Assembly: GCF_024543085.1 (NCBI RefSeq)
Contig: NZ_JANHNZ010000001.1
Location: 310,001 to 374,000, forward strand
Length of the DNA: 64,000 bases
Source of the DNA: Granulicatella seriolae
Lineage (GTDB): Bacteria; Bacillota; Bacilli; Lactobacillales; Aerococcaceae
Direction of reading: 5' to 3'
The translations under genes were made by a program, and so were the position numbers. The notes beneath the pieces are model-generated. The model worked only from the letters and a program-made list of their open reading frames with translations, was not told where the DNA came from and searched no databases. How positions within the stretch are numbered: the stretch's first letter is position 1; each line of letters opens with the position of its first letter. This document shows positions 24,795 through 35,104 of the stretch, in pieces.

Positions 24795-26666
24795 ATGAAT
24801 ACATTATTAAAAAATAAATCCATGCAACTAACCATTATTAGCGGTTTCTTAATTCTTTTAGGAATTATTATAGAACAGACTAGCTTTGCCTTTTTAGCCC
24901 CATATATTTTTATTCTTTCATTTATAATTGGTGGCTATAAGCAAGCTGTCAACGGCTTTAAAGATACCATTGAAAGCAAACGGCTAAATGTGGATATCTT
25001 AATGGTTCTTGCAGCTATCGGTGCTTCAATCATTGGTTATTGGCTAGAAGGCGCTTTGTTAATTTTCATATTCTCCTTAAGTGGTTCTTTAGAAGAATAT
25101 GCGATGAACAAAAGTACCCAAGCAATTACGGCATTGATGAACCTTCAACCAGAAACAGCAAAACGCTTGAAAGACGATGGTTCCATAGAAGAAGTCCCTG
25201 TCGCTAGCTTACAAATCGGTGATAAGGTTCTTGTTCCTAAAGGTACCAGCGTTCCAATTGATGGTGAAATCCTTCAAGGAACTAGCCTATTTGACGAAGC
25301 TAGTATCACAGGAGAATCCATTCCTGTAGATAAAGGGGCAAGTGATTTAATCTTTGGTGGTACCATGAACTTATCTAACGGCATCACCATGACTGTTACC
25401 AAAAATCCCGATGATACCTTGTTTGCTAAAATCATTAAGTTAGTAAAAGAAGCCCAATCAACACCCTCTAAAACTGCTACACTTCTAAACAAAATTGAAA
25501 GTGTTTATGTCGTCATCGTTTTAATCTCAGTACCAATTGCTATTGCCATTTTCTACTTTGGACTTCATTGGACTTGGAATGAATCCTTCTACCGTGGCAT
25601 GGTATTATTAACAGTTGCCTCCCCTTGTGCCCTAGTGGCATCCGCTACACCAGCTACCTTAGCTGCCATTTCAAATGGTGCTCGTCAAGGAATTCTCTTT
25701 AAGGGCGGAGCTTTCTTAGAAAATTTCGTGCAATTAAATGCCATTGTTTTCGATAAAACAGGTACGCTGACACAAGGACGCCCACAAGTCACCGATATGG
25801 TATTAGTGAATCATATCAACCAAGATACCGTTTTTAGCTTGGTAGCCGCAATGGAATCAACCTCAACCCATCCAATTGCTCAAGCCATCATGACCTATAT
25901 AAACCTTAAGCCACAAGACTACGCCCTTATCACAGACTTAGCTGATCATACCGGTTCAGGATTATCTGCTAATTTCTTAGGCTCCGAATGGAAAATCGGA
26001 AAATTAGATTTCGTTAACTCTGAGTCTTTGACTGCTGACGACAAGGGAACTATCGTCTCCCTACAAGAAAGTGGTAAAACCTTGGTATTTGTCCAAAAAG
26101 ACAATCAGGTCGTCACCTACTTTGCACTTTTAGATATGCCCAAAGCTGGTGCTAAGGAAATGCTGTCTTATTTTAACCATCAAGGCATCGAAACCATCAT
26201 GATGACCGGGGACAATCAAAAAACTGGTCAAACCATTGGCAATCAAATTGGTATTTCACAAGTGTTTGGTAACTGCTTACCAGAAGAAAAAGTTTCAAAT
26301 CTGCAAAATATACAAAAAAAATACCCTGTTATTGCCATGGTAGGCGACGGAATTAACGATGCCCCAGCCTTAGCCAACGCCAGTATCGGTATAGCCATGG
26401 GTGGCGGAACAGATATAGCTATTGAAGTTTCTGATGTTGTGCTAATGGATGACCACCTAGACAAATTAAGCTATTGTCACAAGCTATCTGCGAAACTCAG
26501 AAAAATCACCATACAAAATATGGTCTTCTCCATTTGTGTCATTCTCTTATTAATCACAGCCAACCTATTCCAATATATCAACCTCCCATTAGGAGTTGTT
26601 GGACATGAAGGCTCCACAATTCTAGTTATCCTAAATGGTTTAAGATTATTGAGAAAAATTGATTAG
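24795..26666 (+). CDS. P1B-4-type heavy-metal efflux ATPase (PmtA/ZosA-like)
   Basis: The 623-residue membrane ATPase has no N-terminal metal-binding domain. It carries TGE (SITGESIPVD), the membrane metal site SPCAL, the phosphorylation motif DKTGTLTQG, the HP motif (STHPIAQA), GDGINDAPALA and the closing GHEGSTILVILNGLRLL. SPC plus HEGS/T is the P1B-4 signature, associated with ferrous iron, cobalt or zinc export. The start is ATG 24795 with TGGAGG eight bases upstream; the in-frame GTG at 24780 overlaps that site. The PerR-like box supports an iron/zinc efflux role. Confidence 0.88.
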   Translation: MNTLLKNKSMQLTIISGFLILLGIIIEQTSFAFLAPYIFILSFIIGGYKQAVNGFKDTIESKRLNVDILMVLAAIGASIIGYWLEGALLIFIFSLSGSLEEYAMNKSTQAITALMNLQPETAKRLKDDGSIEEVPVASLQIGDKVLVPKGTSVPIDGEILQGTSLFDEASITGESIPVDKGASDLIFGGTMNLSNGITMTVTKNPDDTLFAKIIKLVKEAQSTPSKTATLLNKIESVYVVIVLISVPIAIAIFYFGLHWTWNESFYRGMVLLTVASPCALVASATPATLAAISNGARQGILFKGGAFLENFVQLNAIVFDKTGTLTQGRPQVTDMVLVNHINQDTVFSLVAAMESTSTHPIAQAIMTYINLKPQDYALITDLADHTGSGLSANFLGSEWKIGKLDFVNSESLTADDKGTIVSLQESGKTLVFVQKDNQVVTYFALLDMPKAGAKEMLSYFNHQGIETIMMTGDNQKTGQTIGNQIGISQVFGNCLPEEKVSNLQNIQKKYPVIAMVGDGINDAPALANASIGIAMGGGTDIAIEVSDVVLMDDHLDKLSYCHKLSAKLRKITIQNMVFSICVILLLITANLFQYINLPLGVVGHEGSTILVILNGLRLLRKID

Positions 26667-26684
26667 CTTTTAGAAGGATTATTA

Positions 26685-26950
26685 AAGAGTGGGACTGGAA
26701 GAATAATCCGGATTACAATAAAACAAAAGAGTTTCCGAGAACTGTATCAGAAATAGCGGTGTAAAGCACAGCTGACGCACAGTGACTGTTTCGGCTTTAG
26801 CCGATTTACAGTCACGTAGACAGCTAAGACCGTGAGACCAAGGCTCACGGCGGTGCCACCGTTCTCATTTCTGATACAGTTCTCGGAAACTCTTTTGTGA
26901 TTTAGAAATAAATTATATACTTTACAGACTTCTTGCTCAGTCCCACTCTT
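26685..26950. repeat. Nested palindromic repeat R1
   Basis: Outer arms AAGAGTGGGACTG / complement (26685-26697, 26938-26950) and middle arms of 31 bp, perfectly complementary (26724-26754, 26867-26897), surround a 112-bp structured core. The core is the reverse complement of the R2 core with few changes. It follows the metal ATPase stop and probably acts as its terminator region too. There is no ORF. Confidence 0.9.
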
Positions 26951-27020
26951 TTAATACCGAAAGAAGATTTACCTATTCATAAATTTTCCAGTTTTCAAAA
27001 AATTTGCGGCCTACTCTCAA

Positions 27021-28400
27021 TTATTTTTCCATTAATTGATAGTCAACTTTTTCTTCAAAGAATTCTTCATAAAGTGCTTTGACAGCAGCCTTTTCGAGGG
27101 ATTCTTCAATACCAAACATCATAGAAACCTCTGAAGCTCCTTGGTTAAATACTTCTATATTGATTTGTTTTCTTGCTAGGGCTCTGGTTACTCGTGCAGT
27201 TGTACCTACCGCGTTGATCATCCCTTCACCGACCAACATGATCAGACACAAATATTTATTCACATATACTTGGTCAGCCTTCAGATCCGTTTTCAATTTG
27301 TTGAGAAGAGCATCAACATCACTCTCTTCCAATTGGTCAGCCCTCATTAAGACAGTAATATCATCAATACCCGTTGGCACATGCTCAACACTAATCCCAA
27401 AGTCTTCAAAAATTTGCAAAACACGTCTCAAAAAACCAACTTCATGGTTCATCAAGAATTTTTGAATATAAATGGAAATAAAACCAGATGAGCTAGCAAT
27501 TCCCGAAATTGTATATAGAGAACTGCCTTTACCACGCAAAATATAAGTTCCATTCGTATCGATATTGTTGGTATTTCTGACATGAACCGGAATACCAGAA
27601 GAAAAAGCTGGATACAAAGCTTCCCCATGTAGAACTGAAAAACCAGCGTAGGACAACTCACGCATTTCACGATAAGATAAAACATCCACTGGTAAAGGAT
27701 TTTTTACGATTCCCGGATGGGCAACATAGATTGCATCTACATCCGTAAAATTCTCATACAAATCAGCTTCCAGTGCTTTAGCCAGAATGGCCCCTGTAAT
27801 ATCAGAACCGCCCCTAGAAAACGTTACGATATTTCCCTCTTCACTCACACCAAAAAAACCAGGAAAAATAACTACTTGAGGAATATCCAAAAGTGAAACC
27901 AGTTCGTCATAAGCTTGCGGTAAAACTTGAGCATTGCCCGGCTCATCACTAACTAGTAATTTTGCTTGGCTAGGACTTACATAAAGAGATTCTAGTCCTT
28001 GCTCAGTAAAATATGCAGCAATCAACTTGGCATTATTGTCTTCTCCGCTAGCTTTATAAGCATCCAACAAATACGCTTCTGGTAAATCATCTCGCTGCCA
28101 AAGGTCTTGGTAATGTTGACGAATTTGGGCCATAACAGGACTTTTAATTTTCAATTCTTCTACAATCGATTGGTATCGTTCTAATATTTTTTCTAAAATT
28201 ACAGTTCCGTCTTTTTTTTCGATATGAGAATTGGCTAATTCAATCAATAAATCAGTCACTTTTTCATCATCGTTATTTCGCTTTCCTGGAGCAGAAACAA
28301 CCAGAATTCTTCTATCCGTATCGCTCTTCATGATATCAAATACTTTTTTTATCTGATCACCACTTGCCAATGAGCTACCGCCAAATTTTGCTACTTTCAT
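27021..28400 (-). CDS. Aspartate kinase
   Basis: First step of the aspartate pathway to lysine, threonine and methionine. The 459-residue protein begins MKVAKFGGSSLASG (kinase N-terminal motif), has FSRGGSDITGAILA in the catalytic core, and ends with two ACT domains (ISGIASSSGFISIYIQ; VGEGMINAVGTTARV). The start at 28400 is supported by AGGTAGGA about eight bases upstream; the longer in-frame start at 28424 adds residues unlike the family. It stands alone between two palindromic repeats, with no lysine riboswitch in its leader. Confidence 0.92.
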   Translation of the reverse strand: MKVAKFGGSSLASGDQIKKVFDIMKSDTDRRILVVSAPGKRNNDDEKVTDLLIELANSHIEKKDGTVILEKILERYQSIVEELKIKSPVMAQIRQHYQDLWQRDDLPEAYLLDAYKASGEDNNAKLIAAYFTEQGLESLYVSPSQAKLLVSDEPGNAQVLPQAYDELVSLLDIPQVVIFPGFFGVSEEGNIVTFSRGGSDITGAILAKALEADLYENFTDVDAIYVAHPGIVKNPLPVDVLSYREMRELSYAGFSVLHGEALYPAFSSGIPVHVRNTNNIDTNGTYILRGKGSSLYTISGIASSSGFISIYIQKFLMNHEVGFLRRVLQIFEDFGISVEHVPTGIDDITVLMRADQLEESDVDALLNKLKTDLKADQVYVNKYLCLIMLVGEGMINAVGTTARVTRALARKQINIEVFNQGASEVSMMFGIEESLEKAAVKALYEEFFEEKVDYQLMEK

Positions 28401-28555
28401 GGACTGATTCCTACCTTTACACAAAAATTTAATACCATAAGAATAACAAACCTATTTAAGCTATTCAATAGAATTCTTTTATTTGCTAATGAAATTTTAA
28501 CTATTTTTTCAGAATACTAAAATCCCTATCTAGACAAAATTTACTGAATAAAAAA

Positions 28556-28617
28556 GTAGGATTAAACAAAAAGTCTGAAATAAAAATCATTCTAAATCAT
28601 AAAATAGTCCACAAAAA
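28556..28617. repeat. Decayed copy of the palindromic repeat family
   Basis: The stretch GGATTAAACAAAAAGTCTG, then TTCTAAATCATAAAATAGT, resembles the left arm region of R2 and R4 but has no matching right arm. The rest of 28425-28634 is AT-rich leader DNA with nothing else I can support. Confidence 0.45.
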
Positions 28618-28634
28618 CCTATTAAAAACAGGAG

Positions 28635-28890
28635 GGGGCTGGGCAAAAAGTCTGTAATAAAATAAAAAAATTTCTAAATCATAAAAGAGTTCCCCAGAAA
28701 TTTATCCGAAATGGGAACGGTGGCACCGCCGTGAGCCAAGGTCTCACCGGCTTAGCTGTCTACGTGGCTGTAAATCGGCTGAAGCCGAAACATCCACTGT
28801 GCGTCAGCTATGCTTTACACCGTTCTATAAGGATAAATTTCTGGGGAACTCTTTTATTTGGTTACCATTTTGACTTTTTTGCCCAGCCCC
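28635..28890. repeat. Nested palindromic repeat R2
   Basis: Outer arms GGGGCTGGGCAAAAAGTC and its complement (28635-28652, 28872-28890, one bulge), and perfect 27-bp middle arms (28681-28707, 28831-28857). The core contains CGGTGGCACCG, GTGAG/CTCAC and CGGCTGAAGCCG mini-hairpins. An open frame of 108 codons crosses it but is a by-product of the repeat. A lone arm-like stretch (TTTCTCGGAAACTCTTTT) lies at about 28909-28926. Confidence 0.9.
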
Positions 28891-28940
28891 TTTTGATTTG
28901 GATAGATTTCTCGGAAACTCTTTTCCTCTGTAATAATAAA

Positions 28941-28977
28941 AAAAGTGATTCTCAACATACTTGTGAGAATCACTTTT
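28941..28977 (-). terminator. Terminator of the glycogen operon
   Basis: A 14-bp perfect stem (28964-28977 with 28941-28954) is followed on the minus strand by T7. It lies 16 bp beyond the glgP stop. Confidence 0.88.
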
Positions 28978-28992
28978 CATTTTCATTCCATT

Positions 28993-31398
28993 CTATAAGG
29001 AATGATCTCCTTTATAAGGATGGATTTTCCAAATTTCATCTGCGTAACGTAAGATAGTATAGTCAGCTGAAAATGGTCCTGCATTGGCTATATTGTTAAG
29101 AGACATTTGCAACCATTTTACTTGATCTTTGTATAAAGCATCCACTTCTAATTGTGTTGTTATATAGCTTTCAAAGTCTTTTAGAACGAAGTATTCATCG
29201 TTATAGGTCACTAAAGAATCAAAGATTTCTTGGCCTTCACCGTTCGCTCCAGGTACTGTACCGTCAATCAAAGCATTAAGAACACGGTGAACACGAGGGT
29301 TTGTTTCGTAGATATGACGAGCATTGTAATTACCGTTACGGTAGAACTCTTCTACTTCCTCATTGTCCATTCCAAAGGTCATGAAGTTCTCTGTACCAAC
29401 ATAGTCACGAATTTCAACGTTTGCGCCATCTAGGGTACCAACTGTAATTGCACCATTAAGCATCAGTTTCATATTACTAGTTCCTGAAGCTTCTTTCCCA
29501 GCCAAGGAAATTTGTTCAGAAACATCTGCTGCTGGAATAATTAGTTCAGCAAGTGACACACCATAGTTTTCTACAAATACAATCTTCAACTTGTCTTCGA
29601 TATCTTTGTCGTTATTAATCATTGTAGCTAAGGCATTGATAAACTTAATAATGGATTTAGCGTAGCTGTAACTTGGCGCTGCCTTCGCTCCAAAGATGAA
29701 GACACGTGGTTGATAAGCAATTGTTGGGTCTTCTTTTAATTCCAAATAGCGGTGTAAGATATGCAAGGCATTCAATAATTGACGTTTGTAAGCATGTAGT
29801 CGTTTGATTTGTACGTCAAAGAGTGCATCTGTAGACAATACCACTCCATGTTTTTCTAGGGCATAGGCTGCAAATTTTTCTTTGTTGTGACGTTTAACAA
29901 CGGCTAGTTTTTCCAATACTTCTGCGTTATTTTGGTAAGCCTTAAATAACTTCAATTCAGTATGATTGAAATGCCACTCAGTTCCGATTGTTTCATCTAA
30001 TAAAGCTGTCAACTCTGGATTAGCCAGTTGTAGCCAACGTCTTTGCGTAATTCCATTGGTTTTATTATTGAATTTTTGAGGATACATAATGTAGAAATCA
30101 TTCAGTGTAGATTCCATTAGAATATCACTATGCAATTTGGCAACCCCATTGATGGAATGACTACCAATAATAGCGAGGTTAGCCATCTTGATTTGACCTT
30201 GAGAAACAATAGCTGTTCTGTAGGTCAACTCTTCCCCATACAATGGAATTTTTTTAGCAATATGGCGACGATTGATTTCTAAGATAATTTGGTAAATACG
30301 TGGAAGTAGAGTTTTTACCATGTCTTGTGGCCAGCGTTCCATAGCTTCCTGTAAGATGGTATGGTTGGTGTAGCTAACTGTTTTCTTTGTAATCTCCCAA
30401 GCTTGGTCCCATGAAAGTTTTTCTTCATCTAAAAGAATACGCATCAATTCAGGAATACATAAGGTTGGGTGGGTATCATTGATATGAATCGCAATCTTAT
30501 CAGGGAACTGGCTCCATGGAAGATCGAATTTTTTGAAGTAACGAATAATACTTTGAACACCTGCAGAAGAGAAGAAGTACTCTTGTTTCAAACGCAATAA
30601 TTGTCCATCATAGTTAGAGTCATCTGGATAGAGAACCTCTGTAATTTTTTTAATTTCTTCTCGTTCCTTTTCCAAATTAAAGCGTTCTTCATCGCCGTAA
30701 GGGATTTCTGCTGACCATAGGCGTAAGTTGTTGACAACACCATTTTGGTAACCTACTTGAGCTACATCATAAGGAACTGCCAAAATATTTAAGGTATCTT
30801 TATAAACAACATCAAAACTGCCACCTACATTAGGAACTAATTGAACATCCCCACCAAATCGAACAGTCACTGCCTTGTTCTCTTTTCTAACTTCCCAGAT
30901 ATTTCCGTTTCTCAACCAATTTTCAGGCAATTCTACTTGGTAGCCATCAACGAATTTTTGTTTGAAAAGTCCGTAACGGTAACGGATTCCATTTCCATTC
31001 CCTGCTATACCAGTTGACGCAATCGAATCCATAAAGCAAGATGCAAGACGTCCGAGTCCACCGTTTCCTAAGGCAGGATCTACTTCTGCTTTAGCTAAGT
31101 CTTCTAGATCTAAACCTAGTTCCTTTAGTCCTTTTTCAACATCTTGTAGGATTCCTAAGTTTAGTAAATTACTTTTTAGCATACGCCCTGGTAAGAATTC
31201 CATTGAGAAATAGAAAACTTGTTTATCCTGATTAGCTTGGTAGCGTTGGTTGGTAGCAATCCAGTTTTCATTGATAATTGATTTTACCATTTCAGCTAAG
31301 ATAGCTAACTGTTCAACTTTAGATCCTTCTTGATAGGTATAAGCGAATGTGTCGATGAACTTTTTCCTATATTGTTTTTCAAAATCTTTAACCTGCAT
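28993..31398 (-). CDS. glgP: Glycogen/maltodextrin phosphorylase
   Basis: Releases glucose-1-phosphate from glycogen ends. The 801-residue protein is full length for the family. The PLP site lies in EASGTSNMKLMLNGA, followed by the conserved TVGTLDGANVEI. VDPALGNGGLGRLASCFMDS near residue 100 and IHINDTHPTLCIPELMR are further family signatures. It is the last gene of glgB-C-D-A-P, 11 bp from glgA. Confidence 0.95.
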   Translation of the reverse strand: MQVKDFEKQYRKKFIDTFAYTYQEGSKVEQLAILAEMVKSIINENWIATNQRYQANQDKQVFYFSMEFLPGRMLKSNLLNLGILQDVEKGLKELGLDLEDLAKAEVDPALGNGGLGRLASCFMDSIASTGIAGNGNGIRYRYGLFKQKFVDGYQVELPENWLRNGNIWEVRKENKAVTVRFGGDVQLVPNVGGSFDVVYKDTLNILAVPYDVAQVGYQNGVVNNLRLWSAEIPYGDEERFNLEKEREEIKKITEVLYPDDSNYDGQLLRLKQEYFFSSAGVQSIIRYFKKFDLPWSQFPDKIAIHINDTHPTLCIPELMRILLDEEKLSWDQAWEITKKTVSYTNHTILQEAMERWPQDMVKTLLPRIYQIILEINRRHIAKKIPLYGEELTYRTAIVSQGQIKMANLAIIGSHSINGVAKLHSDILMESTLNDFYIMYPQKFNNKTNGITQRRWLQLANPELTALLDETIGTEWHFNHTELKLFKAYQNNAEVLEKLAVVKRHNKEKFAAYALEKHGVVLSTDALFDVQIKRLHAYKRQLLNALHILHRYLELKEDPTIAYQPRVFIFGAKAAPSYSYAKSIIKFINALATMINNDKDIEDKLKIVFVENYGVSLAELIIPAADVSEQISLAGKEASGTSNMKLMLNGAITVGTLDGANVEIRDYVGTENFMTFGMDNEEVEEFYRNGNYNARHIYETNPRVHRVLNALIDGTVPGANGEGQEIFDSLVTYNDEYFVLKDFESYITTQLEVDALYKDQVKWLQMSLNNIANAGPFSADYTILRYADEIWKIHPYKGDHSL

Positions 31399-31409
31399 GT
31401 GACTTCTCC

Positions 31410-32849
31410 TTATCCATTTAATAATTCAGTATATAATTGTTTGTATTGTGCAGCTGGTTTTTCCCAACTATAATCGCGAGTCATAGCTTGATGCATCATC
31501 TTTTGCCATTCTTGTGGGTGTTGGTGATAAACCTCCAAAGCCCTATAAATGGTATCCATCATCGCTTGGCTATTGAAATCATAGAAACTAAAGCCGTCCC
31601 CTTCCCCTGTAAAAACATTGTAGGGTTGAACTGTGTCTCTTAGCCCACCGGTTTCATGAACAAGTGGTAGAGTCCCATAACGTAATGAAATCAATTGTGA
31701 CAATCCACAAGGCTCAAAAGCAGAAGGCATCAAAAACATATCACTAGCCGCATAGATTTCCTGAGCAAGTTGTACATTAAAGTCAATAATTGTCTTACAC
31801 TTGTCTGGATATACATCTGCAAAGTAACGGAAGGAATGCTCGAATTCCGCTTCTCCACTACCCAAGATAACCACTTGAACATCTTGTTGCAGCAATTCAT
31901 TTAGTTTTTCTTGAACTAAATGAAATCCTTTTTGATCGGTCAATCTTGATACACAAGAAATTAAAGGTATATCGGCATTTTGTGGTAAGTCAAGCCATTC
32001 TTGTAGTGCTAGTTTATTTTTTTCTTTCCCACTTAAATCATTGATAGAAAAGTGATATGGAATTAAGTCATCTGTTTGCGGGTTATTGATATCATAATCA
32101 ATTCCATTCAAGATACCATGTAATTTCCATGAGTTGTGTCTGAGAACCCCGTCAAGGCCTTCACCAAATTCTGGTGTTTGAATTTCTTTCGCATAACTTG
32201 GACTAACTGTTGTGACACGATCAGAGAAATTAATACCACCTTTTAGATAATTAATCGTTCCACCATTATACTTGACACCATCATCCGTATAAAGGGCAAA
32301 GTTGGTATTAAACAAGCTACCTAGTACAACTGAGTCAAAAATTCCTTGAAAACGAATATTGTGGATAGTAATCACTTTACGGATGTTCTTATAGGCTTCA
32401 ACCCAGTGATATTTGTCCACCAATAGGGCTGGAATCATTGCTGTATGCCAGTCATTTGTATGAATGATATCTGGAATAAAATCAATCTTCTCCATCATCT
32501 CAATAACTGCCATAGAAAAGAATGCGAAACGTTCGCCATCATCCCACTCACCATAGAGCTTGCCACGATTAAAGTAATCTTGATTATCGATAAAATAGTA
32601 AGTTACACCGTCCAAAACTAGTGATTTAACACCAACGTACCTAGTCTTCCACCCTACACGAATAGTAAACCAGTACAAATCTTGGATTGAATCCTTAAAA
32701 CGCTCTGGCATGCTGGAATAATAAGGCGCAACAACACGAATATCAACGCCTTGTTTAACCAGCTCTTTAGGTAGTGCATAAGCCACGTCCCCTAGTCCAC
32801 CAGACTTATAAAATGGCGCAACTTCACCAGTAACAAATAATACTCTCAT
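31410..32849 (-). CDS. glgA: Glycogen synthase
   Basis: Transfers glucose from ADP-glucose to the growing alpha-1,4 chain. The 479-residue GT5 enzyme has the ADP-glucose-binding KSGGLGDVAYALP (residues 16-28), HTNDWHTAMIPALL, and the C-terminal PSAFEPCGLSQLISLRYG with the catalytic Glu. It lies 13 bp after glgD in the operon. Confidence 0.96.
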   Translation of the reverse strand: MRVLFVTGEVAPFYKSGGLGDVAYALPKELVKQGVDIRVVAPYYSSMPERFKDSIQDLYWFTIRVGWKTRYVGVKSLVLDGVTYYFIDNQDYFNRGKLYGEWDDGERFAFFSMAVIEMMEKIDFIPDIIHTNDWHTAMIPALLVDKYHWVEAYKNIRKVITIHNIRFQGIFDSVVLGSLFNTNFALYTDDGVKYNGGTINYLKGGINFSDRVTTVSPSYAKEIQTPEFGEGLDGVLRHNSWKLHGILNGIDYDINNPQTDDLIPYHFSINDLSGKEKNKLALQEWLDLPQNADIPLISCVSRLTDQKGFHLVQEKLNELLQQDVQVVILGSGEAEFEHSFRYFADVYPDKCKTIIDFNVQLAQEIYAASDMFLMPSAFEPCGLSQLISLRYGTLPLVHETGGLRDTVQPYNVFTGEGDGFSFYDFNSQAMMDTIYRALEVYHQHPQEWQKMMHQAMTRDYSWEKPAAQYKQLYTELLNG

Positions 32850-32862
32850 GCTTTCCCCTTTC

Positions 32863-33906
32863 CTAATAGCTCATTTCTGGGACAGTGTCTTTGGTTACAA
32901 TGACAAGATTATCTGGGGTTCCTTTAATGACTTGACCTGCTTTTACGACAACCCCTTTATCTAGAATGGCATAGTCTACTTGAGCACCTTCCTCAATGCG
33001 ACTACCTTGCATAATAATTGAGTTTTTAACCGTAGCGCCTTCTAAAATATCTACACGTCTAAAGATTAAACTATGATCAACAGTTCCACGAATAACACAG
33101 TCAGTAGCTAAAAGACTAGTTCTTACTTTAGCCGTATCCGTATAGAAGGTTGGTGCTCCATGTTTTTCTTTCGTAACAATTGGAACGCCATTATTAAAGA
33201 GACCATCGAATTTATCGCCTTCTAACATATCCATATTGGCTTGATAATAAGCACGGTCACTGTTGATATTAGCAGTATACCCTTGATGAACATAGGTGTT
33301 GATTTCATAATATTTCAAATAATGACGAATCAAATCATCCGCTTCAAAATACATATCTTCTTCTACTGCTCTATCAATCAAGTCCATAAGAAAATCAACG
33401 GATACCATATACATGTTCATCAATTGACCTAATTGACTAGAAAACACACTGGTGATATCTTTTCCAGATTCCACATGTTTATCACGGATATCTTTAATAT
33501 CCAAGGTCGCTAAAATTTGGCTACCAGAAATAAACACATGAGAGGTTTTTGATCGTTTAACAAACGTAATAAGATCTTCATAAAAACTACGATCAAATCC
33601 TAATTCTGCTCCGATTGAATATTTATAAAATTGTTGAGAAAAGGTAAAAATACCTCCAGAAATATGACTATCTAAATCCCATGGTTTCCCACTACGAATA
33701 TGGTCATAAATGGAACGTCCAGATTTCCCAATAAAGAGTGCTAGAGAGCTAATATTGGCTTCTGAAGCATTGGATAGGGCAAAATCAATCAAACGATAAC
33801 GACTAGCGAATGGTAAAGCCGCAATCGGTCTCTTTTCGGTAATAGCTTTTAAAGAAGAAGCTTCTTCTGTTAATGTATAAACTGCACAGATTCCTAGTTT
33901 TTTCAT
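32863..33906 (-). CDS. glgD: ADP-glucose pyrophosphorylase regulatory subunit GlgD
   Basis: Pairs with GlgC in Firmicutes and modulates its activity. The 347-residue protein keeps the nucleotidyltransferase plus left-handed beta-helix layout (PFASRYRLIDFALSNAS near residue 33), but the pyrophosphorylase motif GGxGTRL at the N-terminus is replaced by AVYTLTEEASSL. A regulatory rather than catalytic role follows from that loss. It starts 2 bp from the glgC stop. Confidence 0.92.
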   Translation of the reverse strand: MKKLGICAVYTLTEEASSLKAITEKRPIAALPFASRYRLIDFALSNASEANISSLALFIGKSGRSIYDHIRSGKPWDLDSHISGGIFTFSQQFYKYSIGAELGFDRSFYEDLITFVKRSKTSHVFISGSQILATLDIKDIRDKHVESGKDITSVFSSQLGQLMNMYMVSVDFLMDLIDRAVEEDMYFEADDLIRHYLKYYEINTYVHQGYTANINSDRAYYQANMDMLEGDKFDGLFNNGVPIVTKEKHGAPTFYTDTAKVRTSLLATDCVIRGTVDHSLIFRRVDILEGATVKNSIIMQGSRIEEGAQVDYAILDKGVVVKAGQVIKGTPDNLVIVTKDTVPEMSY

Positions 33907-33908
33907 GA

Positions 33909-35042
33909 TTACTCTCCTCCAACAACTTCATAATAGCCAACAACAGCAATTGCTCCTGGCTTACCTACAACTGAAGCGCCATCTTCGATAACCGCATTCT
34001 CACCAATAATAGCATGGTCAACCGTCACACCTTTTCCAATATGAACATTTCCCATCACTAGGCTGTCTTTAACTGTTGAACCAAATTTGACCTCCACTCC
34101 TTGAGACAGAATGGAATGAGAAACATCTCCAGCAACATAACACCCATCAGAGACCATTGATTCTACCACACTGGCCTGGTCTGCAATGAATTGTGGTGGT
34201 GATATACGATTGTTTGAGTAAATACGCCAATTACGATCACGAATATTCAACTCATGATTTTCATCTAAAAATTCCATGTTGGCTTCCCATAATGATTCAA
34301 TAGTACCTACGTCTTTCCAGTAGCCAGGGAAGCTATAGGCATAGATAGATTCACCAGATTCCAAGTAAGCAGGTATAACATTCTTACCGAAATCTTCCAT
34401 TTGGTTTGCCCCTGCTTGGTCATCCACTAATAATTTCCTTAGCTTATCCCAAGTAAAGATATAGATTCCCATAGATGCTAAATTACTCTTTGGTTGCGCT
34501 GGTTTTTCTTCAAACTCAATGATTCTTCCATCATCATCGGTATTCATAATTCCAAAACGGCTAGCTTCTTCCATAGTTACTGGAATAACGCCCACTGTTA
34601 GGCTAGCCTTCTTTTCTTTGTGGAAGGCCAACATTAGTTCATAATTCATCTTATAAATATGGTCTCCAGATAAGATTAAAACAAATTCTGGGTCTAAACG
34701 ATCAATATAATCAATATTTTGGACAATAGCATGAGCTGTTCCAGCAAAGAACTGAGCTCCTTCTGAACTTGAATAAGGCTGCAAAATGGTAGCCCCACTA
34801 TTGCGACCTTCCATCCCCCAGGCTTGTCCATTACCAATATGTGCATTCAATGATAAAGGCTGGTACTGAGTAATGACTCCCACATTATTAATGCCTGAAT
34901 TTGCACAATTACTCATCGCAAAGTCAATAATACGATAACGTCCCCCAAATGGAACGGCTGGTTTGGCAATATTTTGTGTTAGTTTTCCTAATCTAGTTCC
35001 TTGGCCGCCTGCTAATATCATAGCAATCATTTCATTTTTCAT
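33909..35042 (-). CDS. glgC: Glucose-1-phosphate adenylyltransferase
   Basis: Forms ADP-glucose, the committed step of glycogen synthesis. The 377-residue enzyme has [16 protein letters not shown] at residues 7-22, [16 protein letters not shown], a [10 protein letters not shown] sugar-phosphate site, and a C-terminal beta-helix with hexapeptide repeats ([21 protein letters not shown]). It lies 62 bp after glgB. Confidence 0.96.
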   Translation of the reverse strand: MKNEMIAMILAGGQGTRLGKLTQNIAKPAVPFGGRYRIIDFAMSNCANSGINNVGVITQYQPLSLNAHIGNGQAWGMEGRNSGATILQPYSSSEGAQFFAGTAHAIVQNIDYIDRLDPEFVLILSGDHIYKMNYELMLAFHKEKKASLTVGVIPVTMEEASRFGIMNTDDDGRIIEFEEKPAQPKSNLASMGIYIFTWDKLRKLLVDDQAGANQMEDFGKNVIPAYLESGESIYAYSFPGYWKDVGTIESLWEANMEFLDENHELNIRDRNWRIYSNNRISPPQFIADQASVVESMVSDGCYVAGDVSHSILSQGVEVKFGSTVKDSLVMGNVHIGKGVTVDHAIIGENAVIEDGASVVGKPGAIAVVGYYEVVGGE

Positions 35043-35104
35043 ATTTTCTCCCCCTATAGTGTCTTAGTTATCAACTATATCTGCCTCATTAGACAGATAT
35101 CAAC

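Noticed and set aside
28401-28560. Lysine riboswitch before aspartate kinase
   Set aside because: The leader is AT-rich with no stable multi-helix fold of the required size.
28731-29057. 108-codon open frame across repeat R2
   Set aside because: It is made of the repeat core and the antisense end of glgP, and has no ribosome site or recognisable domain.
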